The position numbers and the translations under genes were made by a program. A stretch of 64,000 bases of DNA, taken from NCBI RefSeq assembly GCF_019334305.1, contig NZ_JAHWGH010000014.1:620001-684000 (forward strand). Reading direction: 5' to 3'. This document shows, piece after piece, positions 1 through 9,224 of this stretch (its first letter is position 1; every line of letters begins with the position of its first letter). The stretch is from Rossellomorea orangium (GTDB taxonomy: Bacteria; Bacillota; Bacilli; Bacillales; Bacillaceae_B). The notes under the pieces are model-generated. The model was given only the letters and a program-made list of their open reading frames with translations, did no database searches and was not told where the DNA came from.

Positions 1-666
1 GTCGAAGTGACGACACCCATGAAGCCCCCTCAAGTCATCGCTGCCCTCCAGAAGATCGCAGACGATGATGCGACACTGTCCGTCGATGTCGGGAATGTGA
101 CGGTATGGACCGCGCGACACTTCAAAGTGACCAATCAGAAGATGATCATCTCGAGCTGGATGGCGACGATGGGCTGCGGACTCCCGGGCGCAATCGCAAG
201 CGGAATTGCCGAACCTGACCGCCAGGCAATTGCCGTGTGCGGAGACGGAGGCTTTACCATGGTGATGCATGATTTCGTCACTGCCGTCAAATACAAGCTC
301 CCGATCATCGTCGTGATCATGAACAACCGGAAGATCGGCATGATCAAGTATGAGCAGGAATCAATCGGACACCTGGAATATGAAACCGACCTACAGGACA
401 TCGATTTTGCCCAATTTGCCAAAGCATGCGGAGGAGAAGGCTATCGCGTCATCAAGCATGAGGACTTGCAGCCTGCCTTTGAGATGGCGGCCAAATCCAA
501 TAAGCCGGTCATCATCGACTGTGTGATCGAAGACCAGCCTCCTCTTCCAGGTAAGATCAACTTTGAGCAGGCAGCAGGCTACTCCAAGCACGTCATGAAG
601 AAATTCTTCAAGAAGCACGAGGCCGAAATGCCACCGCTGCGTAAAGCATTGAAACGACTATTTTAA
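1..666 (+). CDS. ydaP: Pyruvate oxidase-like ThDP enzyme, C-terminal part (5' end outside window)
   Basis: The frame is open from the first base, so the gene starts upstream. The 219+ visible residues are the C-terminal pyrophosphate-binding domain of a thiamine-diphosphate enzyme. The metal/ThDP signature is present: GDGGF, then about 25 residues later MNNRKIG. The tail (PLPGKINFEQAAGYS) resembles Bacillus YdaP, a pyruvate oxidase that decarboxylates pyruvate to acetate or acetyl phosphate with FAD. Acetolactate synthase is the main alternative, but the tail argues against it. A weak hairpin (673-690) without a T-run follows, and the next gene starts 47 bp downstream, so read-through is possible. 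Family assignment is firm; the exact substrate is inferred. Confidence 0.85.
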   Translation, partial: VEVTTPMKPPQVIAALQKIADDDATLSVDVGNVTVWTARHFKVTNQKMIISSWMATMGCGLPGAIASGIAEPDRQAIAVCGDGGFTMVMHDFVTAVKYKLPIIVVIMNNRKIGMIKYEQESIGHLEYETDLQDIDFAQFAKACGGEGYRVIKHEDLQPAFEMAAKSNKPVIIDCVIEDQPPLPGKINFEQAAGYSKHVMKKFFKKHEAEMPPLRKALKRLF

Positions 667-713
667 CAACCTGAGCCTGTAAAAGGGCTCACTTTACTAT
701 TGGAGGAATGAGT

Positions 714-2294
714 ATGAACAGCATATCCATCATTCAGTGGATTCTCCTTACGGTCATCGTTCTCGCACTCCTGATCCCCATCGGACTTATCGTTTATCTA
801 TGGCTGACCGACGAAAAACAAAAGGAGCATGCGGTGCTAAGGAATTTCCCCGTTCTCGGAAAAATGAGATACATCCTGGAGAAAATCGGGCCGGAACTGA
901 GACAGTATCTCTTTCATAATGACAACGAAGGGAAACCCTTCTCAAGACTGGAGTACACCAATACCGTCATGGCGGGAAAGTATAAATCCCGGATGCTCGG
1001 GTTCGGATCTGAACGTGACTTTGAAAAGGAGGGTTACTATATTCGAAACACCCTGTTCCCTATACAGCGGGACGAACTCAGGATCGATCAGACCCCAAAA
1101 GTGAAAACCAAAGTATATAAACTGGATAAAGACAATTTACTGAGCCGACGGGAACACCGGGAAGAAACAGAAGCAGATCCCTTTCTCCTGAAAGACGAGG
1201 ATGCCCCCGTCATTGGCGAGCATACTTGCAGGCACCCTTTTAAGGTAAAAGGACTTGTCGGCCAGTCCGCCATGAGTTATGGGTCACTCGGTGAGCAGGC
1301 TATCACGGCGCTGTCGACCGGCTTGAACCTCGCTTCCGGATCATGGATGAACACTGGAGAAGGTGGATTATCCAAGCATCATCTGAAAGGAGGCGTCGAT
1401 ATCATCTGCCAGATCGGTCCCGGCCTATTCGGTGTCCGGACAAAGGATGGGGAATTTTCCTGGGAAGAATTCAAGAAGAAGAGCGAACTGAAAGAAGTGA
1501 GGGCCTTCGAATTGAAACTCGCACAAGGGGCCAAAACCCGGGGCGGTCACGTTGACGGAAAAAAAGTGACCGAGGAGATTGCCAGCATCCGCAACGTGGA
1601 ACCGTGGACATCCATCGACAGCCCGAACCGGTTCAAGGAGTTTAACTCCAACGAACAGATGCTGAACTTCATCGAACAGCTGCGGGAAGTTGGCGGCAAG
1701 CCCGTCGGCATTAAATTGGTCGTAGGGAATACCAACGATATCGAAAGCCTGGCCTCCTATATGGCCACTTCAGGTAAGCATCCCGATTTCATCACCGTGG
1801 ACGGTGGAGAAGGCGGAACAGGCGCATCTTATCAAGAACTGGCGGCATCTGCCGGAGTTCCGATCAAATCGGCCCTTCCCTTCCTCCACGATACACTGGT
1901 GAAATACGGTGTCCGGGACAAAGTTAAAATCTTCGCTTCAGGGAAACTGTTGACACCGGATAAGATTGCCTTCGCACTCGCACTCGGAGCCGACTTCGTC
2001 AACATCGCCCGGGGCTTGATGTTCTCTGTAGGCTGCATCCAGGCGCAGGTCTGCCACACGAACAACTGCCCCGTCGGAGTTGCCACCACCGATAAGAAGC
2101 TGCAACGCGCTTTGATCGTCGAAGAAAAATCGTTCCGGGTCTGCAACTACATCATCTCTCTGCGCGAAGGCCTGTACAACCTGGCCGCTGCCGCAGGAAT
2201 CGATACACCGACGAAGTTTGGACGGGAACACATCGTATTTCGAGATGAGGACGGACGATTGCATCCGATGCAGCCGGAAAAGACTATGTCATAA
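714..2294 (+). CDS. yerD: FMN-binding glutamate synthase-domain protein (YerD-like), membrane-anchored
   Basis: The 526-aa product has one N-terminal membrane helix (about residues 6-28) followed by a glutamate synthase central/FMN barrel domain. Glycine-rich FMN/phosphate-binding segments are visible (SYGSLGEQA, DGGEGGTGASY). A cysteine cluster C441, C447, C452 in CIQAQVCHTNNCP matches the 3Fe-4S ligands of the GltB family. It lacks the amidotransferase domain, so it is not a complete glutamate synthase; B. subtilis YerD has the same architecture and no established reaction. An ATG at 708 sits directly against the GGAGG, whereas the ATG at 714 has a 7-nt spacer, so 714 was chosen. Confidence 0.85.
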   Translation: MNSISIIQWILLTVIVLALLIPIGLIVYLWLTDEKQKEHAVLRNFPVLGKMRYILEKIGPELRQYLFHNDNEGKPFSRLEYTNTVMAGKYKSRMLGFGSERDFEKEGYYIRNTLFPIQRDELRIDQTPKVKTKVYKLDKDNLLSRREHREETEADPFLLKDEDAPVIGEHTCRHPFKVKGLVGQSAMSYGSLGEQAITALSTGLNLASGSWMNTGEGGLSKHHLKGGVDIICQIGPGLFGVRTKDGEFSWEEFKKKSELKEVRAFELKLAQGAKTRGGHVDGKKVTEEIASIRNVEPWTSIDSPNRFKEFNSNEQMLNFIEQLREVGGKPVGIKLVVGNTNDIESLASYMATSGKHPDFITVDGGEGGTGASYQELAASAGVPIKSALPFLHDTLVKYGVRDKVKIFASGKLLTPDKIAFALALGADFVNIARGLMFSVGCIQAQVCHTNNCPVGVATTDKKLQRALIVEEKSFRVCNYIISLREGLYNLAAAAGIDTPTKFGREHIVFRDEDGRLHPMQPEKTMS

Positions 2295-2300
2295 TGGAGA

Positions 2301-2337
2301 GAAGCAGCCGACTTTGGGTCGGCTGCTTCTTTTTTTA
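2301..2337 (+). terminator. Rho-independent terminator after yerD
   Basis: A 12-bp perfect stem (GAAGCAGCCGAC at 2301-2312 with GTCGGCTGCTTC at 2318-2329) is followed by eight T residues. Confidence 0.93.
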
Positions 2338-2427
2338 TTGGATGGAAGGTGTGGGGATTGGATATAGGCCGTTCCGCCAAAGCACGCCTTCTTTTGACCG
2401 CGGCCTCAGTCAAATCACCACCACCAA

Positions 2428-2459
2428 CAAAAAAGCACAGCGCCCTAAGACGCTGTGCC
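2428..2459 (-). terminator. Terminator of the GH16 gene (minus strand)
   Basis: GCACAGCG (2435-2442) pairs with CGCTGTGC (2451-2458). The A-run at 2429-2434 is the T-run on the minus strand, directly after the GH16 stop. Confidence 0.9.
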
Positions 2460-2465
2460 CACCAT

Positions 2466-5426
2466 CTACTTCAACTCCACATTATCAATCACCACATCAT
2501 GAGCGCCAATCGATGATCCGATTTTACCTAGCAGGAACTTCAGGCTCGTGTCATCGCCAACAGGCATCGTGAACGTATATTCATATCGTGTTTTATCTCC
2601 ACTAAGCTGAGCGACTTCTGATAAATATCGTGTATACGCGGCATTTTCCAGTGTCACTTCCATCGTACGGTCGACCGTCGAACTCGCATCAAAGGAAAGC
2701 GTGTATTCCACTCCCGGCTGAAGCTTTAAGCCACCCTGGAAAAGTTGAACACTCCAAGTTTCGTTTCCTTCATTCCCGATTGAAATCTTTGCCTGTCCAT
2801 TTTCTTCTGTTACACTCCCAGAAGCATCAAAATGGATGTAATTTTCCCAAAACTCTAAATTGGCATCGAATGAACCGTTTTGAACCATATTCGCACCCGG
2901 CGCTCCCGCAATTTTCTTTAACTTTAGATTATCAAGCTTTACCTCATCGGTGCTTCCACCGAGTTGGATGAAAAGCTGTGATTCCAAATCCGTCACATCC
3001 GGCATCGTGAAACTCATAACATGCTTTTCCCAATCACCAATCAGAGGGATGGTTTCAGAAGCATAAACGACTTCTCCGTCCTTACTTCTCATTTCTACCT
3101 GAATATCACGGGCACTCTCTGCAGCACCATCAAATGTCAATTCATATTCATTGAAAGCCTTAAGCTGAATGCCTTTTTGCACCAGTTGAACATCGTCTGT
3201 TTCATTTGAAGGCTTTGTCGCGAATACCCGCGCCTCCGGATCCACTCCGATGGAATCAACACTCTCAGAACATACCAGATTCCAATATAACAGACGGTCA
3301 GGGAATCCCTGGTCGAATGTTCCGTTATAGATCAGGTTCCCGCTTGGAAGTGCGGGTTTGGATGCATCCGGATCCACTTCTACAGGAGGGATCTCTTCCA
3401 CCTGGACATTCCCGATCCACACAGGAAGCTTGGACAATCCAAGATTGAACTCCACCCGTGCTGCAAGATCATTTTCCTCGGTCATTTGGAACACCATTTC
3501 ATAAGATTCCAGTCCATCATTTAAAGAAAAGGCTTCACTGTTTGAATAGGCACTGTACCCCCTGTCTGCCCCTCCACCGACTTTTACATTGATCGGTCTT
3601 GAGCCAGTCGACTTCGCATCAAAGGACACACGGTAGTATCGTCCCTTCCCCAGGGAAACATCCTGAACGAGCTGTACAGAATAAGGCTGGCTTCCCGGCT
3701 CTTCTACATCTACTTTTGCAAAATTCCTTCCATCAAGCTGATCCAGGGACAGATTCGCTTTCCCTCCAAAATCAGGTACGGTCAAGAAGTACCAGTAATC
3801 CGTATTCGGTACCCCTGCAATTCCGTCAACTTCCTCCCATTCCTGATCGAATCCATTGTTGTAAATCAGGTTTCCATCTTCCAATGGCTGCTTCGCGTTT
3901 TCCGGTAATGGTGCCTGTTCGAATATAGGAAGTTCCGGCGTTTGATACGGTCTTCCCGTCAACTCATACACCCGTACATACTCAACATCCATGGATTGAG
4001 GGAACATCGTCTCTTCCGTCGGATCACCGTCGAAATTCCCGCCGATGGCCAAATTCAACAGCATATGGAACGGCTGATCAAAAGGAGCAGGATACGTGAA
4101 GTTGGCCGCATTGCCTGCCCCTTTGCTGTACCAGTTATTCTGGGTCTGACGGAGTTTCCCGTCTACATACCAGCGGATCTCCCCCGGCTCCCATTCGACT
4201 GAATACACATGCTCGTCGGCAATGGTGGATCCATCTTCAAAGGCATAGTGACTGCCTGTGTATTTATTATTCGGCCACGATTCTCCGTAATGGAGCGTTC
4301 CGATCGCTTCACCCGGATTGCTTCCCTGTGCTTCTAAAATATCAATCTCGCCTGATGCAGCCCATCCGCCATAACGGTCATCTTCCGGAAGCATCCAGAA
4401 CGCCGGCCAATATCCCTTTCCGACTGGCAGTGATGCTTTCATTTCGAATTTCCCGAATGTCTTGGAAAACAATCCCTTCGTTTTCAAACGGGAGGACGTA
4501 TAAGCATATCCTTTATAGTCTTCTTTTTTTGCTGTGATGACTAGCTTTCCATCCTCTGTTTTCGCATTTTCCGGACGGTCTGTGTAATACTGCCGTTCAT
4601 TGTTCCCCCATCCTGGAATGAAGGTGCCGTTTGCATCGGTATATCCGTTACCGATATCGAACGTCCACTTGTCACGGTCGATCCCATCCTCATTGAATTC
4701 ATCATTCCAGATGAGGGACCATGGGGTAGTAAAAGAAGAAACGTCACTTGTTTCTTCCCCATTGAAGACGATAGCGCTGTCTAACGTCGCTTTTTCGATG
4801 GTCCCTTCCCCGTCGATGGTCGAACCTTTACCTGCTTTAGACACAGAAAGTTCCTTTACGAGTCCGTCAGAAGAAAGAACAAGAGATGAAAGCGTGTTCA
4901 ATTCTAACCGTTCGGCAATCCCTTCAAGTTCTACCTGCGCTTCTCCCTTTTTTCCAGAAGTCGTAATCGTTTCAAACTCTCCTACTAGATCTGCTTTTTT
5001 TGTCTTCACATTCGAAGCAGATACCGTCACATCTTGAAATCCTTCAAACGTAATTTCGTTTTCTTGCAGTAAGACATTTCCTTCCACTACCGTTTCTTCA
5101 ACGATTGATTCTCCAGTAACAGTGATCTTTGAAAGATGGCCCGGTCCTTTGACGGAAAGACTATGCAACTCGGAATCTGTCAGTTGAAGGGTATCGGGTG
5201 CTTCCCCCTTGATCAGGGTCTTTCCTTGTACCTTCACGTTTTCAAGGGATATGTCTTTCCCAGCATCCGGCGTGATCACCAGGTCCCCTTCAATGGTTGT
5301 ATCCTTTAACGTTGAATCTTTGAGGTGATAAGGTTTATCTTTTTGTGGTGCAGCTGTGCCGATTCCTGGTGGCAGAGTGAAGATGAGACATGCAGCGGTA
5401 AACGAAGTGACAGCTTTTTTCAACAT
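2466..5426 (-). CDS. Secreted GH16 endo-beta-glucanase with bactofilin-like N-terminus and three C-terminal carbohydrate-binding modules
   Basis: This 986-aa protein has a signal peptide (cleavage near residue 25). Residues 35-230 are rich in beta-helix-like units (DSTLKDTTIEGDLVI, ENVKVQGKTLI) resembling polymer-forming proteins. Residues 235-490 form a glycoside hydrolase family 16 domain with catalytic motif EIDILE at 360-365 (nucleophile and acid/base glutamates). It resembles laminarinase/lichenase enzymes that cut beta-1,3 or beta-1,3-1,4 glucans outside the cell. Three CBM4/9-like modules follow, each opening with a similar motif (LIYNNGFDQ, LIYNGTFDQ, MVQNGSFD). The start is supported by AGGAGG 8 nt upstream. 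A LacI gene lies just upstream on the same strand and a palindrome sits over the predicted transcription start. Family is firm; substrate is inferred. Confidence 0.9.
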   Translation of the reverse strand: MLKKAVTSFTAACLIFTLPPGIGTAAPQKDKPYHLKDSTLKDTTIEGDLVITPDAGKDISLENVKVQGKTLIKGEAPDTLQLTDSELHSLSVKGPGHLSKITVTGESIVEETVVEGNVLLQENEITFEGFQDVTVSASNVKTKKADLVGEFETITTSGKKGEAQVELEGIAERLELNTLSSLVLSSDGLVKELSVSKAGKGSTIDGEGTIEKATLDSAIVFNGEETSDVSSFTTPWSLIWNDEFNEDGIDRDKWTFDIGNGYTDANGTFIPGWGNNERQYYTDRPENAKTEDGKLVITAKKEDYKGYAYTSSRLKTKGLFSKTFGKFEMKASLPVGKGYWPAFWMLPEDDRYGGWAASGEIDILEAQGSNPGEAIGTLHYGESWPNNKYTGSHYAFEDGSTIADEHVYSVEWEPGEIRWYVDGKLRQTQNNWYSKGAGNAANFTYPAPFDQPFHMLLNLAIGGNFDGDPTEETMFPQSMDVEYVRVYELTGRPYQTPELPIFEQAPLPENAKQPLEDGNLIYNNGFDQEWEEVDGIAGVPNTDYWYFLTVPDFGGKANLSLDQLDGRNFAKVDVEEPGSQPYSVQLVQDVSLGKGRYYRVSFDAKSTGSRPINVKVGGGADRGYSAYSNSEAFSLNDGLESYEMVFQMTEENDLAARVEFNLGLSKLPVWIGNVQVEEIPPVEVDPDASKPALPSGNLIYNGTFDQGFPDRLLYWNLVCSESVDSIGVDPEARVFATKPSNETDDVQLVQKGIQLKAFNEYELTFDGAAESARDIQVEMRSKDGEVVYASETIPLIGDWEKHVMSFTMPDVTDLESQLFIQLGGSTDEVKLDNLKLKKIAGAPGANMVQNGSFDANLEFWENYIHFDASGSVTEENGQAKISIGNEGNETWSVQLFQGGLKLQPGVEYTLSFDASSTVDRTMEVTLENAAYTRYLSEVAQLSGDKTRYEYTFTMPVGDDTSLKFLLGKIGSSIGAHDVVIDNVELK

Positions 5427-5450
5427 GTGAACGCCTCCTGATTTTATTTA

Positions 5451-5505
5451 TGTCTCACGTGGGACATTTGTATATAACTATAAAACCCTCATCACCGTTT
5501 GACAA
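5451..5505 (-). promoter_or_regulatory. SigA promoter with LacI-type operator for the GH16 gene
   Basis: On the minus strand, TTGTCA (5500-5505) and TATAGT (5477-5482) are separated by 17 bp. Immediately downstream, 5451-5466 reads TGTCTCACGTGGGACA, a 16-bp near-perfect palindrome with a central CG as in LacI-family operators. It covers roughly +4 to +20, where a bound repressor would block transcription. Binding by the neighbouring LacI protein is inferred. Confidence 0.75.
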
Positions 5506-5540
5506 CATTTTTCTACCATAGTAATCTCCCATTCAATAAA

Positions 5541-5570
5541 AAAAGCCTGTCCCTATGAGGATCAGGCTTT
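5541..5570 (-). terminator. Terminator of the lacI-family gene
   Basis: AAAGCCTG (5542-5549) pairs with CAGGCTTT (5563-5570) and a T-run follows on the minus strand. The stem includes the stop codon of the regulator and separates it from the GH16 promoter. Confidence 0.8.
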
Positions 5571-6587
5571 ACGTTCACGGCAGGAGTCTCTTGTTACAAG
5601 AGTAGCTTGAAATGGACTCATTTTTTCATAAGGGGTCCCTTCGATCCGGTGAATCAGCTGCTCCACCAATGCCACTGCCATTTCCACCCTGGGAACGCTC
5701 ATGGTCGTGAGTGCAGGGGACGTATACTCCGTCAACAGAATATTATCGAAACCGATCAGGGAAACATCTTCCGGAACATCCAGGCCCGCCTCTCTCAATG
5801 CCTTGAGGGCACCAAAGGCAATATGATCATTGGAACAAAGGATGGCCGAAGGAAGGACATCCTTCTCCATCCAATGACGCACGGCATCACTTCCCGATTG
5901 TTCCATGAACCTGCCCTTATATATGTACTCGGGTTTCAGGGGAATCCCTGCTGCTTCCACTGCCTTTTGAAAACCGTGAAGGCGTTCCAATGCTGCAGGA
6001 TTATCTTCATCGCCCGTTATGATGGCGATTGCTTCATGACCAAGCTCAATGAAATGATTCGTCGCTTCCATCGCCCCCTGTTCATTTTGTAATTGAGGCA
6101 TGGGAACACGAGACGTTCGATGCGTTACATTGTTCTGATCAAAAACCCCGACCAAAAAGCCTGCTGACAGGATTTCATCTACCATTCCCTGTACATTGCT
6201 CCAGCTGATGATGATACCCGCATCAATACTCTTCTCCCGGTAAAGCTTCAGCACCGGGGTCGGATCATCCAACTCCGTCATGGTCACGAGAACCTTATAC
6301 CCACGGAGAGAACAGGCATTGATCACAGCCCCAATCACTACGCTGTAAAAAAGATCATCCGAATAGATCCTGGCCTTCCCTGGATCCTGAATGATGAATA
6401 ATCCGATTGTATGGGTCTTCTTTTTCACCAGCCGTCGTGCTGACACATTTGGCTGATACTGATTCTCTTCCATAATCTTCAAGATCCGTTCCCTGGTTTC
6501 GGCCCGCACCTGATCCGAATCATTCAACACCCGCTGCACCGTCTTCCGGGACACCCCCGCAAGCCTCGCTATATCAAAAATATCCAT
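5562..6587 (-). CDS. LacI-family transcriptional regulator
   Basis: The 341-aa product starts with a LacI helix-turn-helix (IFDIARLAGVSRKTVQRVLN, residues 2-21) and hinge (about 45-60), followed by a periplasmic-binding-protein-like effector domain (60-335). The recognition helix has TVQRVLN where most family members have TVSRVLN, which may change operator preference. The start has GGGAGGA 5-6 nt upstream, and a TATAAT lies at 6617-6622. The GH16 gene follows on the same strand with its own promoter and a palindromic operator, so this is probably its sugar-responsive repressor. The inducer, perhaps a beta-glucan oligosaccharide, is not visible from sequence. Confidence 0.92.
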   Translation of the reverse strand: MDIFDIARLAGVSRKTVQRVLNDSDQVRAETRERILKIMEENQYQPNVSARRLVKKKTHTIGLFIIQDPGKARIYSDDLFYSVVIGAVINACSLRGYKVLVTMTELDDPTPVLKLYREKSIDAGIIISWSNVQGMVDEILSAGFLVGVFDQNNVTHRTSRVPMPQLQNEQGAMEATNHFIELGHEAIAIITGDEDNPAALERLHGFQKAVEAAGIPLKPEYIYKGRFMEQSGSDAVRHWMEKDVLPSAILCSNDHIAFGALKALREAGLDVPEDVSLIGFDNILLTEYTSPALTTMSVPRVEMAVALVEQLIHRIEGTPYEKMSPFQATLVTRDSCRERKA

Positions 6588-6939
6588 AATATCCTCCCGA
6601 ATGGTTGCTTCTTCCTATTATATCCCATGAAGATTGGGTTGGGTATATGGTTGGGGTCTTTGAAGATGATTCATAATCGTTTTCTGCTCGCAATCATAAG
6701 TGACATTCAACATCACTACTGGACGAATCTGCTTTGGAATATTTCAAGAAATAGATATCTGCCTTAATCCCGTTTTATCTGCCATTCTACAATCCTCGAC
6801 ACCGACCAACTACTCCTCTTCATTCTTCGACCGAGCGCTCAGTCACACTACCCATACTTCTAAAAACAAATGAAACTTCCCCACCCCCTCATCCGTATAT
6901 ACACTATAAACAGAATCACAACCTTGAAAGGGGAACATT
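6588..6939. other. 352-bp intergenic region between divergent genes
   Basis: No coding signal is convincing. It holds the lacI-side -10 box and a 16-bp palindrome GACCGAGCGCTCAGTC at 6829-6844 that looks like a TetR-type operator half-site pair; a related copy lies at 41594-41615. The ribosome-binding site of the next gene (AAGGGG) is at its right end. Confidence 0.5.
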
Positions 6940-8625
6940 ATGGGAAACATCTTATTATTTTCACTGATTGTCGGATTGGTCATGGCGCTACTCCTCGTAC
7001 CAATGACCATCATGAAAAAACAACATAAAAAAGAGGGATATCCATCCTTTCCGGCCCTGTTCGGAGCGACCCTCATCATCACATCTCTTGTGGTATTCGT
7101 CTTCTACTACCTGACGAATCTTGACCAGAACTTTACGAGTATGTGGATCCTCCTGATCATTGCGTCAGGATTCGGGGCCGCACTCTCAACAGGGAAAGAA
7201 CGAATGGTGAAAGGTCTTCTTTTCCTGGCAACCCTCTGCGTAGGCGCTTATTTCATGACAGCTTTCGTCTTTAATGCTGATAAGAAATTCGAATCGGCCC
7301 AAATGGAGGTCAAAACAGAAATTCAAGCCTTTGATGAAAAGGAAACGCCGGCAAGCGTCCCTCCGAAGTTCGCACGGAACAAAATGAAGAAAGCGTTCGG
7401 TCAGGTTCCGAATACGAGTTATTATGAGCTCGGCAATCTGCAGATCCAAAAGGTGGACGGTGAATATGTCTACATCGCCCCTGTTGAATTCTCAGGTTTC
7501 TTCAAATGGTTCAAAGGTGACGAGACACCAGGGTACTTCAAGCTTAGTGCCACGGATTCAAACGCAAACCCTAAGTTCATCAAAGAAGAAATGGTGTATA
7601 CACCTTCAGCTTATTTCAATAAAAAAATCGAGCGTCACATCCGCTTGAACTATCCGAAGGAAATTTTCAACGGAGACGTGCAACTTGAAATCGATGATGA
7701 AGGAAAACCATTCTATATCCAGACTTATGGAAACTTCATTTCTGCACGTAATGGATTCGAAGTGGAAGGGATTGTCATGGTCGATCCCCAAACAGGTGAT
7801 ACGAAATCCTATAGCATCAAAGATGTTCCTGCGTTCATCGACGGCGCGGTTTCACCTGAAACGGTGAGCCTTCAGAACAGCTATTTCGGTAACTACGTAA
7901 AAGGATTCTGGAACAGCCGCTTTGGTAAGTCAGATGTGAAACTGCCTTCAGATGAAGGGACCGAAGCGAATGTGAGTCCGATTTTTGACGAAAATGGTGA
8001 CATGTACTACTTCACCGATTTCACTTCTCCAAAAGAAGGTGTTGATTCTATGCTCGGATATTCCCTGACAAACTCAAGAACCGGTAAAGCGACGTTCTAC
8101 ACTGGTAATCTGGAAGAATCGTATATGGATTCACAAGGGGCCCTGCAGATCATCCAGAAGAAATTCATCGAGAAAAAATGGGACGGCGAAATGCCGGTAC
8201 TCTATAATTTCTACGGTGAAGCGAGCTGGCTGACACCTGTTCTCGATGCGAATGGTTTCTTACAGAATTATTTCATCGTGTCAGCCGCCAACCCGGAAAT
8301 CTCAGCTTATGCGAATACACCGAACCAGGCGTTGAAAGCTTATAAAACCGCCCTCCAACGCGGCGGCGGAAGTGTCGACGGCAGCTCGAAAGCGGAGGAG
8401 AAACAAGCGGAAGGTAAGGTCGTCCGTGTATACAAAGAAAAATCCGGTGACTATACCGTGGTATCTTTCCTTCTCGACAATGGGAAAAACTATATCGTTT
8501 CTTCAGAAAATAGCTTACTCGCGATCTATCTGAAAGAAAATGATAAAGTGAACGTTACGTATATGGATACAGGAGAAGCATTCCTCCCTGTAAAAGACAT
8601 GACGATTGAAGGACTAGAACAATAA
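6940..8625 (+). CDS. Uncharacterised membrane protein with large C-terminal domain
   Basis: I do not recognise a named family for this 561-aa protein. Four hydrophobic helices are predicted at about residues 4-22, 37-60, 66-84 and 89-110. About 450 residues that are probably extracytoplasmic follow, with repeated beta-rich segments (YYELGNLQIQKVDGEYVYI, GFEVEGIVMVDPQTGD) reminiscent of PepSY-type folds. The last about 65 residues, after an SSKAEEKQAEGK linker, form a small beta domain (KVVRVYKEKSGDYTVV). AAGGGG lies 6 nt before the ATG. It stands alone between two terminators, so it is probably monocistronic. Confidence 0.8.
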   Translation: MGNILLFSLIVGLVMALLLVPMTIMKKQHKKEGYPSFPALFGATLIITSLVVFVFYYLTNLDQNFTSMWILLIIASGFGAALSTGKERMVKGLLFLATLCVGAYFMTAFVFNADKKFESAQMEVKTEIQAFDEKETPASVPPKFARNKMKKAFGQVPNTSYYELGNLQIQKVDGEYVYIAPVEFSGFFKWFKGDETPGYFKLSATDSNANPKFIKEEMVYTPSAYFNKKIERHIRLNYPKEIFNGDVQLEIDDEGKPFYIQTYGNFISARNGFEVEGIVMVDPQTGDTKSYSIKDVPAFIDGAVSPETVSLQNSYFGNYVKGFWNSRFGKSDVKLPSDEGTEANVSPIFDENGDMYYFTDFTSPKEGVDSMLGYSLTNSRTGKATFYTGNLEESYMDSQGALQIIQKKFIEKKWDGEMPVLYNFYGEASWLTPVLDANGFLQNYFIVSAANPEISAYANTPNQALKAYKTALQRGGGSVDGSSKAEEKQAEGKVVRVYKEKSGDYTVVSFLLDNGKNYIVSSENSLLAIYLKENDKVNVTYMDTGEAFLPVKDMTIEGLEQ

Positions 8626-8628
8626 AGA

Positions 8629-8663
8629 AAAGGCCGGAATCATCATTGATTTCGGCCTTTCTA
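8629..8663. terminator. Bidirectional terminator
   Basis: AAAGGCCGGAAT (8629-8640) pairs with ATTTCGGCCTTT (8649-8660) across an 8-nt loop, with one G-T pair. T/A runs flank it, and it separates two convergent genes. Confidence 0.85.
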
Positions 8664-8666
8664 TAT

Positions 8667-9224
8667 TCACTCCCCGGCGTTCACATAGTACACCAGGTTA
8701 TCCGTCCACTTCCCGAACTCGTAAATGAAACCTTTTCTCGTACACTCATACTGCATCCCGACACTCTCAGCGAGCCTGATCGACGGAGTGTTATCCAGAT
8801 TGATATGGGCTTCGATCCGGTGATAATTCAATTTCACGAAAGAAAGTTGAAGGGCCGCTTTCACCGCTTCCTTCCCGTATCCCCGGTTCCAGTATCGATT
8901 ATGTAAAGTGTAGCCCACTCTTCCCCAATTAAAGTTGTATCTCATGAGGGTAGAGAAATCGATGGTCCCGATATTGGCTCCATTTTCCTTCAGGAAGATC
9001 CCGAGAATGTAGACCTGGTCCCCATCCATCATTTCGTCATGCTTCTCGATCATCTCCCGGAACCAGAACTCCGTGCACTCGCTCATATCCTGATAACCGA
9101 CATCATATTTATGTTGTGACGGGAGCCTGTTCAAATGTTCCCTTAACCAGTTCTCATAATCACTGTTCACGAAAGGCCTGATCACCAGTCGCGTTGTTTC
9201 AATGGTTAAGTCCTTGTGCTTCAT
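8667..9224 (-). CDS. GNAT-family N-acetyltransferase (RimJ/RimL type)
   Basis: The 185-aa product has the acetyltransferase_3 layout: TTRLVIRPFVNSDYENW at the N-terminus, a substrate-loop region, the acetyl-CoA segment GYTLHNRYWNRGYGKEA, and INLDNTPSIRLAESVGM near the end. Such enzymes acetylate ribosomal proteins, small molecules or antibiotics; the substrate cannot be read from sequence. The frame stays open 39 codons upstream, but that stretch has no GNAT character. ATG 9224 (MKHKDLTIETTRL) has AAGGAT about 10 nt upstream and fits the family start. Confidence 0.85.
   Translation of the reverse strand: MKHKDLTIETTRLVIRPFVNSDYENWLREHLNRLPSQHKYDVGYQDMSECTEFWFREMIEKHDEMMDGDQVYILGIFLKENGANIGTIDFSTLMRYNFNWGRVGYTLHNRYWNRGYGKEAVKAALQLSFVKLNYHRIEAHINLDNTPSIRLAESVGMQYECTRKGFIYEFGKWTDNLVYYVNAGE

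Noticed and set aside
1-666. Acetolactate synthase
   Set aside because: The ThDP motifs would fit, but the C-terminal segment (PLPGKINFEQAAGYS) matches YdaP-type pyruvate oxidase better and no ilv genes are adjacent.
2630-4202. Several plus-strand frames of 60-113 codons opposite the GH16 gene
   Set aside because: They lie antisense to a protein with clear domains, lack start signals and have no recognisable products.
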